From assembly GCA_002104905.1 (NCBI GenBank), contig MCFE01000035.1, positions 62,001 through 126,000 of the forward strand: a stretch of 64,000 nt of DNA, written 5' to 3'. Of this stretch, positions 21,470-30,732 are shown piece by piece. Every line of letters begins with the position of its first letter. Within the stretch, counting starts at the first letter, position 1. The DNA is from Basidiobolus meristosporus CBS 931.73. Its lineage: Eukaryota; Basidiobolomycota; Basidiobolomycetes; Basidiobolales; Basidiobolaceae. Made by a program: the position numbers and the translations under genes. The notes under the pieces were generated by a model, which worked only from the letters and a program-made list of their open reading frames with translations, was not told where the DNA came from and searched no databases.

Positions 21470-22693
21470 GCTTATCTTTAATACAGCCCAGACAAAACAC
21501 ATCCCCCAACCCTCCTGTGTTGTACAGCCCAGAAAAATAGAGTGTTGGCACTGTATGAGTACCTGCAAAATGATTTCAGTATGGCCCAAGTGCCCATGAT
21601 GAGCCTTCATATAGATATTTGAGCGCTAATCTCTGATCTAGCAGAGCCAGATACCTCTGAGAGGCAACAGATATGGAAGAACTTGAGCAGAAAGCTGTGG
21701 CATAAGTTCTACATCAATATGCCAGCAGATGTTTGTAAGAACATATATAATCAGGTATGTATTGAAGTCAAGAATGAGCTCAGAGTCAGGGGATTTGATG
21801 AGGAAGCTGTGTGCAAACAATTCTGCATGCAATATGTGCAGTATGGGCCAGACACATCCCTAAATATCTAAACTGTGGGAACCAAGTAGATTTTGAATGC
21901 ATTTTTGCTTCAAATGACTGATGTACAGCATAATATTTCTCTAGTGTTAAGTTGATTCCAGGGGCATTATGCATAGGACTCATCAAGGCAGCAGTTCCAA
22001 ATATCACACAGTGGGTAAGTAAATACCATAAGGAATAATAAGGTGAGCTTTGGGGAAAGAATACAAACCATGGGCAACTGCATGTAGATTGTGCCAGCAT
22101 ACCTTGTTGGATTTGTCACAATCCCTTGCAATGCAGAGATGCCAGTGCATATCAGTTCAGTCTATGCCAAAAACCTCCACAGGAGTGCTACACACTGGGT
22201 CAATTTGCATTGGTTCAATATATGTAGCTTAGAGCAAGACTACTAGAGCTTGCCAAACTGCTCAATTATACAAAGGTCTATTAGAAAAGGCCAAGTCATT
22301 TCAGCATGTGACATCACATCAAACTCAGCCAAGGATCATGCCAACACATCACGTTGTGCCTGCATGTGCTGTTACACCTGGCCATCAGCAAGTTACTTCT
22401 TGCAAACTTACTGGCAATGGCACACTGGAAGTCCCAGCACCACAGGAGCCTATGGCAAGTAAAAGCATTTGTCTGCACATAGGACTTCAGACCAGTTCTG
22501 TAAGATCATTGGGGGCAATTCTGCACAGAGAAGCTCCAGCACTGCACTCACCAACTAGGAGGCAAAATACTAACTATGAGCTCATAAGCTGCCAAGATGA
22601 TAGTCAAGAAGGGAATATTCTAGGTCTGCAAAGTGAATTACTACCAAATACCATAGTACTAATCCCTGAGATAAAAGACCTTAGGAGATTATA
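21470..22693 (+). pseudogene. Accessory ORF of Harbinger-like element (copy 2)
   Basis: Open pieces include SRKLWHKFYINMPADVCKNIY (21,683-21,745) followed by KNELRVRGFDEEA, and a C-terminal part at 22,308-22,693 with TRRQNTNYELISCQDDSQEG. They match the 26,243-27,474 minus-strand ORF of the young copy. The protein family is unrecognised. Confidence 0.65.
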
Positions 22694-22889
22694 ATATAAC
22701 TGCATTGAATTGCCATCATTTGTCATGATCCAACATTGCATTTGTTGTAGTGCAAATTGTGCCATTGCAATCCAATGATCACTATATTTTTGAAATAAGT
22801 AATATCAAGGATGTCTCACAGTTCAGACCATACCCCTATAAATAAACACCCTGCATACATATATATCATCTGTTACACTAGTGCAGCTA

Positions 22890-23262
22890 TTTGATATGTC
22901 TTCTCTGTTACATTAATGGAGATGGGCTCAAAATCCATCAGTGAACCTTCTTCATCAGAGCTATCACTCTGTGTGCCATATTCAGATAGCTGAGATGAGC
23001 CTAAAGGCATCACAAACTCACCTGACTCAGTTTGTGCAAGGTGACATAGACAGCCAGGTGCCAATATGGAAGTATCAACTGGCCGGCAAGATGATGTTGG
23101 TACAGTAGTGACCAATGAATGGTCAAGTATGACTTGGGTGGCAAAACACTGGCCGTGATCCTTGTAATACTTCCTATGCTGTCTGTGTGCTTCATGGCTG
23201 AGAGGCTTGCCACAATAGCCACATGGTCTTTTTTCTCTTCTCTTATGGTGTTAAGTCAAAGT
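22890..23262 (-). pseudogene. N-terminal part of Tnp2-like transposase (copy C)
   Basis: The conceptual start is basic (RREKRP) and continues with CGYCGKPLSHEAHRQHRKYY, a C-x2-C plus His-rich zinc-finger-like motif, then an acidic QSDSSDEEGSLMDFEPIS segment also seen in copies A and B. The rest of the transposase is replaced by the Harbinger-like copy 2. The zinc-finger plus acidic linker before a Tnp2 core resembles basidiomycete CACTA/Plavaka-like transposases, which is an inference. Confidence 0.5.
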
Positions 23263-23496
23263 AGTCTTGTCCATGGAGCAAACAGTTTGACCTTCCACGA
23301 CTTAACGCTATTATATCACTTTTTAGTCAATACTCATGTGAACTTAAGACAGTCTTGTATTTGAGGCATTGCACCTATATGAATGTAAGATTCAATGATG
23401 ACCAGCCATAGTAAGCATTATAAATAAAGTTGTGGCACTACATTCACATGTAAATGTAACACTATTTCCTCTGCAGTTTGACTCACTTCCATATAT

Positions 23497-24090
23497 ATGC
23501 CACCAAAAAATAAAGCAACGTTGTCTGGTTCTCAACCAAACCCCACCACTGATAGTAACAGAAGAACAGTTAGACAACAGCTTGCTTTGACATTCAATGC
23601 AACAAGCAGGACTACATCCAAAAAAGGCCCTGTGGACAGTGTGCCCATTGAAGTTAATAATGCGGACTTCTCAGGCTCTCAGTCAAGTAGGCAATTGAGA
23701 ACCTCTGTGGAGCCACAAGCTGACCATTATGCTCAGGCAGATGAGAAAGTAGCAAACACAGTACCCTCATTTGAAGATCAGCAAGTGTCCATGATAACAT
23801 CACCACCACCCATATTAGCAAGTATGTTGTCAGCTCATACTAAAGTATTAATGAACCAATTAGGTGCAGTGGCTGATAGAATAGATGCAATGGCCCAGAG
23901 AAATCAGGAAGTAGTTCAGAAACAGGATGAGCAGATAATATGTGTAGAGCAATCAATATCCCAGGTAGATAAAGCAGTATCTTTGCTGCAAAGAAGGAAC
24001 TCAGGTAGCTCAATGTCACAGACAAGAATTGAGCCATATCCCAATGTGACAGCAGAGGAACACCATACAGTCTTTGAAGCACAACAATAG
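23497..24090 (+). CDS. Accessory coiled-coil protein of a Tnp2-type transposon, unknown function
   Basis: An intact 197-codon ORF beginning MPPKNKATLSGSQPNP. The N-terminal third is basic and Ser/Thr-rich (RRTVRQQLALTFNATSR). The middle is acidic and polar. Residues about 110-170 (LGAVADRIDAMAQRNQEV, then QISQVDKAVSLLQRRN-like text) have a heptad-like pattern suggesting a coiled coil. The ORF ends FEAQQ; in the 31 kb copy related sequence continues with KPKNQKTLKFHEAVE, so this version may be truncated. It resembles a short gag superficially, but it has no knuckle and always lies divergent to a Tnp2-like gene. I do not recognise the family. Confidence 0.45.
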   Translation: MPPKNKATLSGSQPNPTTDSNRRTVRQQLALTFNATSRTTSKKGPVDSVPIEVNNADFSGSQSSRQLRTSVEPQADHYAQADEKVANTVPSFEDQQVSMITSPPPILASMLSAHTKVLMNQLGAVADRIDAMAQRNQEVVQKQDEQIICVEQSISQVDKAVSLLQRRNSGSSMSQTRIEPYPNVTAEEHHTVFEAQQ

Positions 24091-24099
24091 TGCCCAAAG

Positions 24100-25311
24100 A
24101 TAACACCCACATAAAATCTATCACACCGTTGTGGTGGTGTATAGGTCCAAGGGAGAGATACGTCCAACACTTCTCAAGTGTTTTGTGTGTGGGGTGTTCA
24201 CTGGGTGCAATAACCTCTGGCAAAAGCTTGCTAGGAATACTTGGGTTCTGTCTCCAATCTAATGTGAAGGGGTATAAAGCCACAAGCTTGTCAAGGGAAA
24301 ACTATTGAGCTACAATCCCCAACTAAGTTGGCGTCTTAACAAAAGTATGTGCTGGGTTCAGGGTCCTTTGAGATGACAATGTACTAAAGCTTCCAAAGTC
24401 AAAACAACTGTAAACTCCACCAGCAGGGACTTGATAAGAATGCAGCTGTGGTCAATAGTTACAAAGACAGAAAAGTATCTCTGCCTGTACAAGAACAAAC
24501 TTGGGAAAGGATCAAATATAATAAAAGATACCTACTCTGAGTATTCCTCACAAGTAGTGCCTCCAAGGTCAGTTGGCTGTCAGTGCGGTTTCCTAGGAGT
24601 GTCCAGTGGTCTGGGGTTGGAAGTTCAGGTAGCAGCAGGTAGCAGTGATCACACTAATCAACAAGTTGGAATATTGACAAAAGGGATGATGATTTATTGT
24701 TGAGAGATAGCTTCCCTTATATGCTTTTCTTACTAGCTAAGTGATTACTAATCATGGTGTTCCTGAAGGTTCCAGATACCAGAAGAAATATTAATGACCT
24801 CAGAATGACCTAAGAATGTTCTAAGTAGGTGCTGGAAGGTTCTAAGAGGCACAGCACATCCAACCAATCAGGAACCAGTGCTCTGAAACCTGCATATCAT
24901 AGGGGTACCATATATGGTATGGAAATGGTAGGGATGGTGACAGGGGTTGATCATGTGTGACAGGTACTGGTGCAGGTACTTGCCTAATATAGAAGCACTT
25001 CTAGCTAGTAATCTTACATAAAGTGAGGGATAACTTATGCAATAAGGTAAGCAGGGGTGATAGTCAACTGGCTTATGGGATAGTACTGATCAGGTAAGAC
25101 AAATGGGATAAAACTAAAATAAGTGTAGTAGAGATATAGGGAAGTAGAAAATATGGGAATGAGCACATCTGTCAGTGGGTGTCACTGTCACCCTACTACA
25201 ATGGTGTCCTGGCAAGATCAGTACCTCTTAGTCATGGGACATTACCTCTGTGACAGCCTTTTGATGGGATCATCTTAATAATTTTTCATAGGGACTTTAT
25301 TGATGAGTGGA
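24100..25311. repeat. LTR-like dispersed sequence, no coding capacity
   Basis: Positions 24,128-24,215 (GGTGTATAGGTCCAAG, then TACGTCCAACACTTCTC) match 30,093-30,160. Positions 24,740-24,960 match the solo LTR at 15,480-16,080. The segment near 25,165-25,300 carries the inverted GATGATCCCATC-type terminus also found at position 1. It appears to be one or two decayed LTRs. I find no gene in it. Confidence 0.4.
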
Positions 25312-25423
25312 AAGAAATAACTTGCAAGGATGTGAGTTATTGAAGACCTGATACTATTAATGAGGCCATCAAGATTTTCATTGACTATAACTTCACCATG
25401 TTTGGAGTTGGAAAGTCTACATT

Positions 25424-25575
25424 AGACTTGTTCCATTGTACCGTGCCAGGGCGCGCGGCACAATCCGCAGTTGTAAAGAACAATCGGGCGCAATATTATA
25501 GACTTGTTCCATCGTACCATGCCAGGGCGCGCGGCATGACCCGCGGTTGTAAAGAACAATTGGGCGCGATATTAT
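25424..25575 (+). repeat. Left terminal region duplicated in tandem (2 x 76 bp)
   Basis: Units 25,424-25,499 and 25,500-25,575 each begin AGACTTGTTCCATYGTACC and contain GCCAGGGCGCGCGGCA. They differ at a handful of transitions. The element therefore carries two potential left termini. Confidence 0.88.
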
Positions 25576-26242
25576 AACTACCAGAAGGCAGGATTGTTCT
25601 TGGACAATTTTGCACTATGCAGGACGATCTTGCACACTATGGCACAATCTGACACAATGAGGTTGGCACAGATGATTGCACTAACTTGTAATGTTTGCAT
25701 CACGTGCGCAATCAGATACCGCTATAATGGCAGGTAAAATCTGGTATTTGGATATGTTTCTTTAATGTAAATGGAAATAAATGTGTATCACACTATAATC
25801 TACACTGATACTTACCATTTTGGTTACCCTCACTCCAATTGGATGGTATCTCAGTGGTTAATTGGTCCAAATGTATCCTGAAGCTGGCAGCCCCCAATTG
25901 GCTCATTGACTACTGAAAAAGCCACCTGATTCACCATCAAATATCCCATTTTGCCCATTGAGCAAGTAAATCCTTGATCCTAGTGATTGGACAAGGTGTC
26001 ATGGTTAGCACACAAGCAATCATGTAGGTGCAAAACAGATCCAATAGCTGCACTGGTATTACAGATGACGTATATATATGCAGGGTGCTTATTTATAGGG
26101 GTTCTGTCTCAAATGTGAGACAACCTTGATATTACTTATATCAAAAATCTGATGATCACTAATTTGCAATGGCTCAATTTGGATTGCAAAAAAAAAGGGT
26201 TGTCCAGATTATTACAAATGTGAGCAATTCAAAGCGATCCCA

Positions 26243-27474
26243 TCATCTTCTCCTGGGTTTTTTTCTCACAGGGATTACTACTGAAGCATTTGGTAGTGAC
26301 TCACTTTGCACACCTATACTACTTCCTGGCTGACTATCATCTTGGCTACTTGCATATTTGTAGTCAGTATTTTGCCTCCTAGTTGATGAGTGCAATGCTG
26401 CAGCTTGGCCGCGCTGAATTACTCCAACTGAACCAACTGAACTGGCCTGTAGTGCCACGCTCTGACGCGTTCTTTTACTTGCCAAGGGCTCTGGTGGTTG
26501 AGGCACTTCATGTTGGTCATCATCAGTCAGTTCACCAGAAGTAACTCACTGATGGTCAGGCAAAACGGCACGTGCAGGCGCGCCTTGACGCGTTGAGATG
26601 GCCCTTGGCTAAGTTTGATGTGATGCCGCTTGTTGACGTGACTTGGTCCGCTCCAATGGACTTGTGTCTAAATGAGCAGTTTGGCAAGTTCTTGTAGTTT
26701 TGCTCTGAAGCATGCGCGTTGACTTGACTTGGGGCGTTCTGGTAAAGGGTGTTGGCGTGGTCTGGACTGACATGCGCCGGCGCGCTGTGGTTGCAAGAGA
26801 TGGTAGGGAATCCCGTGAGGCGTGCTGGCGCGATCTGGATGATGTTGCTCGCAGTCTGTATTCTTCCTCCTGAAGCTCACCATCTGATTCCTCAAGGTAT
26901 TCACTTACCCTCTGTCTGATACTTTGGAGCTGTTGCCTGGATGAGTCCTGTGTATATTGCTCTTGGAAGCCACTTAGCTCTACTAACATATCATGTAGTA
27001 CATTAGTCATTTGAGGCAAAAACTCATTCAAATCTCTTTGGTTCCCAAAGTTGAGGCACAAACGGACACGTCCGGCCCGTACTGTGCAAATTGCGCGCAA
27101 AATTGTTCCCGCGCGGCTTCTTTGTCAAGTCCCCTCACTCTCAGCTCATTCTTGATTTCAATACTTGTCTTGTTATATATCTTTTTACATACATTGGCTG
27201 GCATCTTGATGTAGAACTCATGCCACAGCTTTCTACTCAAATTCTTCCATCTTTGTCAACTCTCTGAGGTATCTAGTTCTGCTAGATTAATCAGTAGTGC
27301 CCAAATATCTGTATGAAGGCTCATCATAGACACTTGGGCCATACTAAAATCATTTGGCAAGAATTTGAACAGATCTGACATAGACTTCTCCGGTCCGGAC
27401 CACGCTTGTGAGCTGGGGGATGGGTTTTGTCTGGGTTGTACTAAAGATGAGTTGAGGCTTGGTATGGGGATCAT
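26243..27474 (-). pseudogene. Accessory protein of Harbinger-like transposon, interrupted
   Basis: Read on the minus strand: a start at 27,474 (MIPIPSLNSSLVQPRQ), a Pro/Ser-rich leader, then a TGA at 27,256-27,258 where copies 2 and 3 have CAA. The frame continues with SRKLWHEFYIKMPANVCKKIY and IKNELRVRGLDKEA. After a frame change near 27,050 comes NQRDLNEFLPQMTNVLHDML, an acidic EESDGELQEEEY stretch and an Arg/Ser/Thr-Pro-rich tail (26,609-26,880), then a last basic piece ending VRKKPRRR (26,243-26,506). PIF/Harbinger elements usually carry a Myb/SANT partner. I see no such repeat here, so this partner seems different. The basic tail suggests DNA binding or nuclear targeting (inference). Confidence 0.6.
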
Positions 27475-27791
27475 AGTAACAGATTTGGATACTTATACAG
27501 CTGTATATTGGCATCAACCTGGTCTTATATGAAATATATATGAAAACTAATGTGATTGTTGAATTTTCCATATATTATGCATGATGCATCTTGGATTGCG
27601 TTGACACGGATCAGATCATATCAATTGCAGATTTCCTATTTGATTATAGACCTATGATTAAAGCATCAATAGAAGTACCAAGGCATTGTTTGCGGATGAT
27701 TTTTGCGACATAATGATGGGATACATGGCAATTGATGGAGATTTAACCATAATGTGTTAAAAATCAGATAAATAACGCGGATCGTGCCAAA

Positions 27792-28718
27792 TTGATTCAA
27801 ATTGCCTCCATACAATCATCCATCAATTTTAATATTACTTACTCATCTGAATGGTCTTTTCTCATCAATCCCATCACTACCACTGGATTTCCTTTTGATA
27901 CACTGGAGGAGATCTATACCAAGTACTGTGGACCATCAACCCCAATCTACTCAGGGAGATCCCTTGTTAAGCTTCTCTGCTATTACAAGAACTATTGCCC
28001 TACAAGGTTTCATCCCACCATCCATGGCAACAAAAGTCCTAGAAGCTTACATTCCCAGCTGACAGCAATGGAGAACCACCTTGCAGAGGGTATGAATGAC
28101 TTAGAGCAAGCTTGGATTACTAGGTTCAGAAGCTCCAATAGACTTCCATATCCCAGAGTGTTCAGCAACAGGTTCCATATCAGGAGTATTTTGGATACCT
28201 TCCCAGTTAGGATTAACAGACCTTCTAGAGGGCAGAGGCACTTTTATTCTGGCAAGTACAAGGCACACTGTGTGAAGTTTCAAGCACTGTCTGACATTGA
28301 GGGTAACATCATCTGGTTTAGTGGGCCATTTGCTGGAAGTAGGCATGACAAAGCACTCTGGGTAGAGAATCATCCTAAATTCAGTAGAGGGGAGAAATGT
28401 ATGGCAGACTTAGCCTATATAGGAGAGGATTGTCATAGATTAGGATGTATTACAGCTTATAGGAAGCCAAGGAATGGTGTGCTTAGCAGGAAGCAGAAGC
28501 TCTACAATGAGATATTTAATCATTTCAGAGTGAGGGTAGAGCACACATTTGGATATCTGAAGAGATTCAGCATATTGGCAGGTAAATACAGAGGAAAGTT
28601 ATATATAAGAGAAAACAGCAGAATAGGTAAAATAGTTAAGATACTTATTAATGGACAGTATGCTCATACAAGAAGACATCCACTGAGAGAAATGTGTCTG
28701 GAGCATTACGAAGAGTAA
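27792..28718 (+). CDS. PIF/Harbinger-like DDE transposase
   Basis: A 308-codon open frame without internal stops. It would catalyse cut-and-paste transposition of the surrounding element and of related MITEs. The three presumed catalytic acids are in ILDTFPVRINRP (about 28,190), MADLAYIG (about 28,400) and VEHTFGYLKRF (about 28,540), with the typical GSRHDKALW before the second. An N-terminal segment (SSEWSFLINPITTTGF) is shared with copies 2 and 3. Start codon: the frame opens at a TTG, and the position that is ATG in copy 3 (33,157) reads ATT here (27,834-27,836). The next in-frame ATG is about 28,066, too far in to keep the N-terminus. Either an upstream exon supplies the start or this copy has lost it. 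Family placement (DDE_Tnp_4-like, IS5/PIF group) is confident; activity is not. Confidence 0.75.
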   Translation: MIQIASIQSSINFNITYSSEWSFLINPITTTGFPFDTLEEIYTKYCGPSTPIYSGRSLVKLLCYYKNYCPTRFHPTIHGNKSPRSLHSQLTAMENHLAEGMNDLEQAWITRFRSSNRLPYPRVFSNRFHIRSILDTFPVRINRPSRGQRHFYSGKYKAHCVKFQALSDIEGNIIWFSGPFAGSRHDKALWVENHPKFSRGEKCMADLAYIGEDCHRLGCITAYRKPRNGVLSRKQKLYNEIFNHFRVRVEHTFGYLKRFSILAGKYRGKLYIRENSRIGKIVKILINGQYAHTRRHPLREMCLEHYEE

Positions 28719-29364
28719 ATAAAGCAAGGAAAGCACTATTCTGAGCAACATAAGTAAGATTGAGTAAAATTACCAGTAACTGTATCATACCACTGGCATC
28801 ATGGTAGAAATTATAGTGCCAGATAGTGCCGTAGAGTGCCAGATCAATCCGGCACTATAAACAGGCTGGCACTATGTGGCACTATCCAACGGAACAAGTC
28901 TATTGACTAATCAGAGAAGCTACAATTGCTAGGAAAGAAGACAATAAGAAGCAGTGCAAATGGATATAGATGCTTTACAGAGAAACAGCTGATGGGAATT
29001 CTCACATAATTAGCTGTATTACTCAGCCAGTAAGAGTGAAGATTGATGACTATGTAGAAGACCTATAGGCTAACAAATTTGGAAACTGCAAATTGGACCT
29101 GGAACTTGGCAAAACATGGCTATTCAACTGTAATCCATCAATCAAGTGGAGAACCCATGCCACTTGGGTCCAAAAAGGCAACCAGACCTAGGAGCTACAA
29201 CCTGCCAGACTGGACTTCAACTTGGTCAGTTCCATTGTGTTGGACATAAGCAATCTTAGCAAGACACAGTTGTGTAGAACACTTAGGAATGGTATACAGA
29301 TGTTTCTCATGGTGGTATTACAGGATAATTCCCCTACCCCAGTTCCCCAGATATTTAGGACTCT

Positions 29365-30720
29365 TTTTACCCTATGAAAAATAATTTGGTCCCTGGGGTG
29401 GATCCAATCCAGGTCAGCTGTCAAGATCCCATCAGGAGACCACTATAATACCAGCAGGTTGGAATTAATGACCATCTACGCAATCTTATGATGGGGTCAC
29501 AATAGTGTTGGGCTAATTTTACAGCAAAATAAAATTGAAGAATATAAGGGTGTTTGTAAAATATTTTGCCAAGGGTGGGAAGACTTTATAGTGTTTTAGT
29601 GCACTCACAATGATGTGAGTGGATCTAACCTGTCAGTACATCCAATTTCCTTATATGGGAAAAAACATAAAATGTTTTGAAAACCTCTTTGCAAGCCTCT
29701 GATGGCATAATCATGGCAGTATGGTGGCCTACAGCTAGTTCTGTATAATGCTACTGTACCAATTTACCAAATTTTATTTTCTTTTTCTACCTTTCCTGCG
29801 TAATTTATATATTCCACTATAATATCATCCCTCTTTGTTTGCTTACCCGCAACAACCTTGGGTATTCCACATGTAGTTTGAATCAAAGAATACTATGGGA
29901 TCCTGCTTACTAACTACTGCAAATGTACACAACTGCTGCAATTGACATACTTTTATGACATTAACTTTACTGCTTTTTAGTGTGACACTTGCAAAGTTGC
30001 CATATACCTTGTATAGCTGGTTAAATATACATTGTGCAAACATATGCTTGGTTGCCACCACTTCTGCCATGAATACCACTTGATTATCCACTGTGGTAGT
30101 GTATAGGTCCAAGAGAAAAATACGTCCAGCACTTCTCAAGTGTTTTGTGTGTAGGTGTTAACTGAGTTATGGTTTATTTTATCACTTCTCATAATCTATT
30201 TTTAGCTGTCACACCTGATCAGTTTTCAAGTGGTCATTACATCCTCAACTGTTCTGCTAAGCCTTTCCAGAGGATTAGTCATCTGAGATCTATCCAACCA
30301 ATTGATAGTTGCCAAGACATCAACTGATTAATGATGCAATTTTTTATTTATCTTATGCGCCTATCAACACCCCAACAGATTTCAATTTGTCCAGTCTCTT
30401 GGCACTTACTAATCCAACTCAATCAGAAAAGTATAAATAAAGTTTACTGAACCTTATGGTTTAATGTGTGTCTCAATAAAATTATGATTGTGCCTCAGCA
30501 AGAGTAAGAATTCACAATTCCATTTTAGTTTCCTCTCAGGCCTAGCATATCTAGCATTCCCAAGAACACCAAGCCTAGCCAGTATAGAAAACCAACTCTG
30601 TTGCCTTTATAGCCCAACTCAACTATATACTAAACCAATATTGGACCAGAACTTCACTACTAATATTTCTGTCACCCTTGCCAATTCTAAGATTCTGCAC
30701 TTAGTTGTCACTTAGGTCCA
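29365..30720. repeat. Unclassified dispersed repeats
   Basis: 29,365-30,060 is the partner of 8,917-9,600. 30,093-30,160 matches the LTR-like 24,128-24,215. 30,376-30,720 has a QSEKYK-like stretch similar to 8,705-8,760 and may belong to the second gypsy-like family. I find no intact gene. Confidence 0.4.
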
Positions 30721-30732
30721 GTTAACTCATTC

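Larger units (their letters stand above)
20309..22890. mobile_element. Harbinger-like transposon, old copy 2 (inverted)
   Basis: Contains, in inverted order relative to 25,424-28,901, a minus-strand transposase relic (21,100 down to about 20,320) and a plus-strand accessory ORF relic (21,470-22,693). Its right edge near 22,890 (ATAAATAAACACCCTGCAT, then GTGCAGCTATT) matches 26,040-26,110 of the young copy. The left end is lost to the hairpin fragment. Confidence 0.75.
22890..24090. mobile_element. Tnp2-type DNA transposon remnant, copy C
   Basis: A minus-strand N-terminal transposase segment (22,890-23,262) and a plus-strand accessory ORF (23,497-24,090) diverge from a 235-bp spacer that resembles the copy B spacer. 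This is the best-preserved accessory ORF of the set. Confidence 0.6.
25424..28901 (+). mobile_element. Harbinger-like two-gene DNA transposon, young copy 1
   Basis: The 3,478-bp element has ends AGACTTGTTCC and GGAACAAGTCT, flanked by ATT at 25,421-25,423 and 28,902-28,904. Unlike everything around it, its left two thirds are CpG-rich. Contents: a 76-bp left-end tandem duplication, an accessory ORF relic on minus (26,243-27,474), and a DDE transposase ORF on plus (27,792-28,718). Sub-terminal TGGCAC/GTGCCA words cluster at 28,800-28,885. Related hairpin and MITE copies at 16,081, 17,084 and 33,870 use the same ends. Confidence 0.9.
25312..29365 (+). mobile_element. Gypsy copy 3 fragment, split by the Harbinger-like element
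   Basis: Positions 25,312-25,423 match the gag segment at 11,726-11,830 and, after the inserted element, 28,902-29,365 continues it (TTGACTAATCAGAGAAGC, then the protease end and the spacer before RT). Joining the two sides across the insertion restores the order seen at 11,820-11,850 and 11,024-11,050. All frames are closed by stops. Confidence 0.82.

Noticed and set aside
23497-24090. Reading the MPPKNK ORF as a retrotransposon gag
   Set aside because: It has no zinc knuckle or protease, no RT in line downstream, and in three loci it faces a Tnp2-like gene across a similar spacer. A gag origin remains possible but is not the simplest reading.
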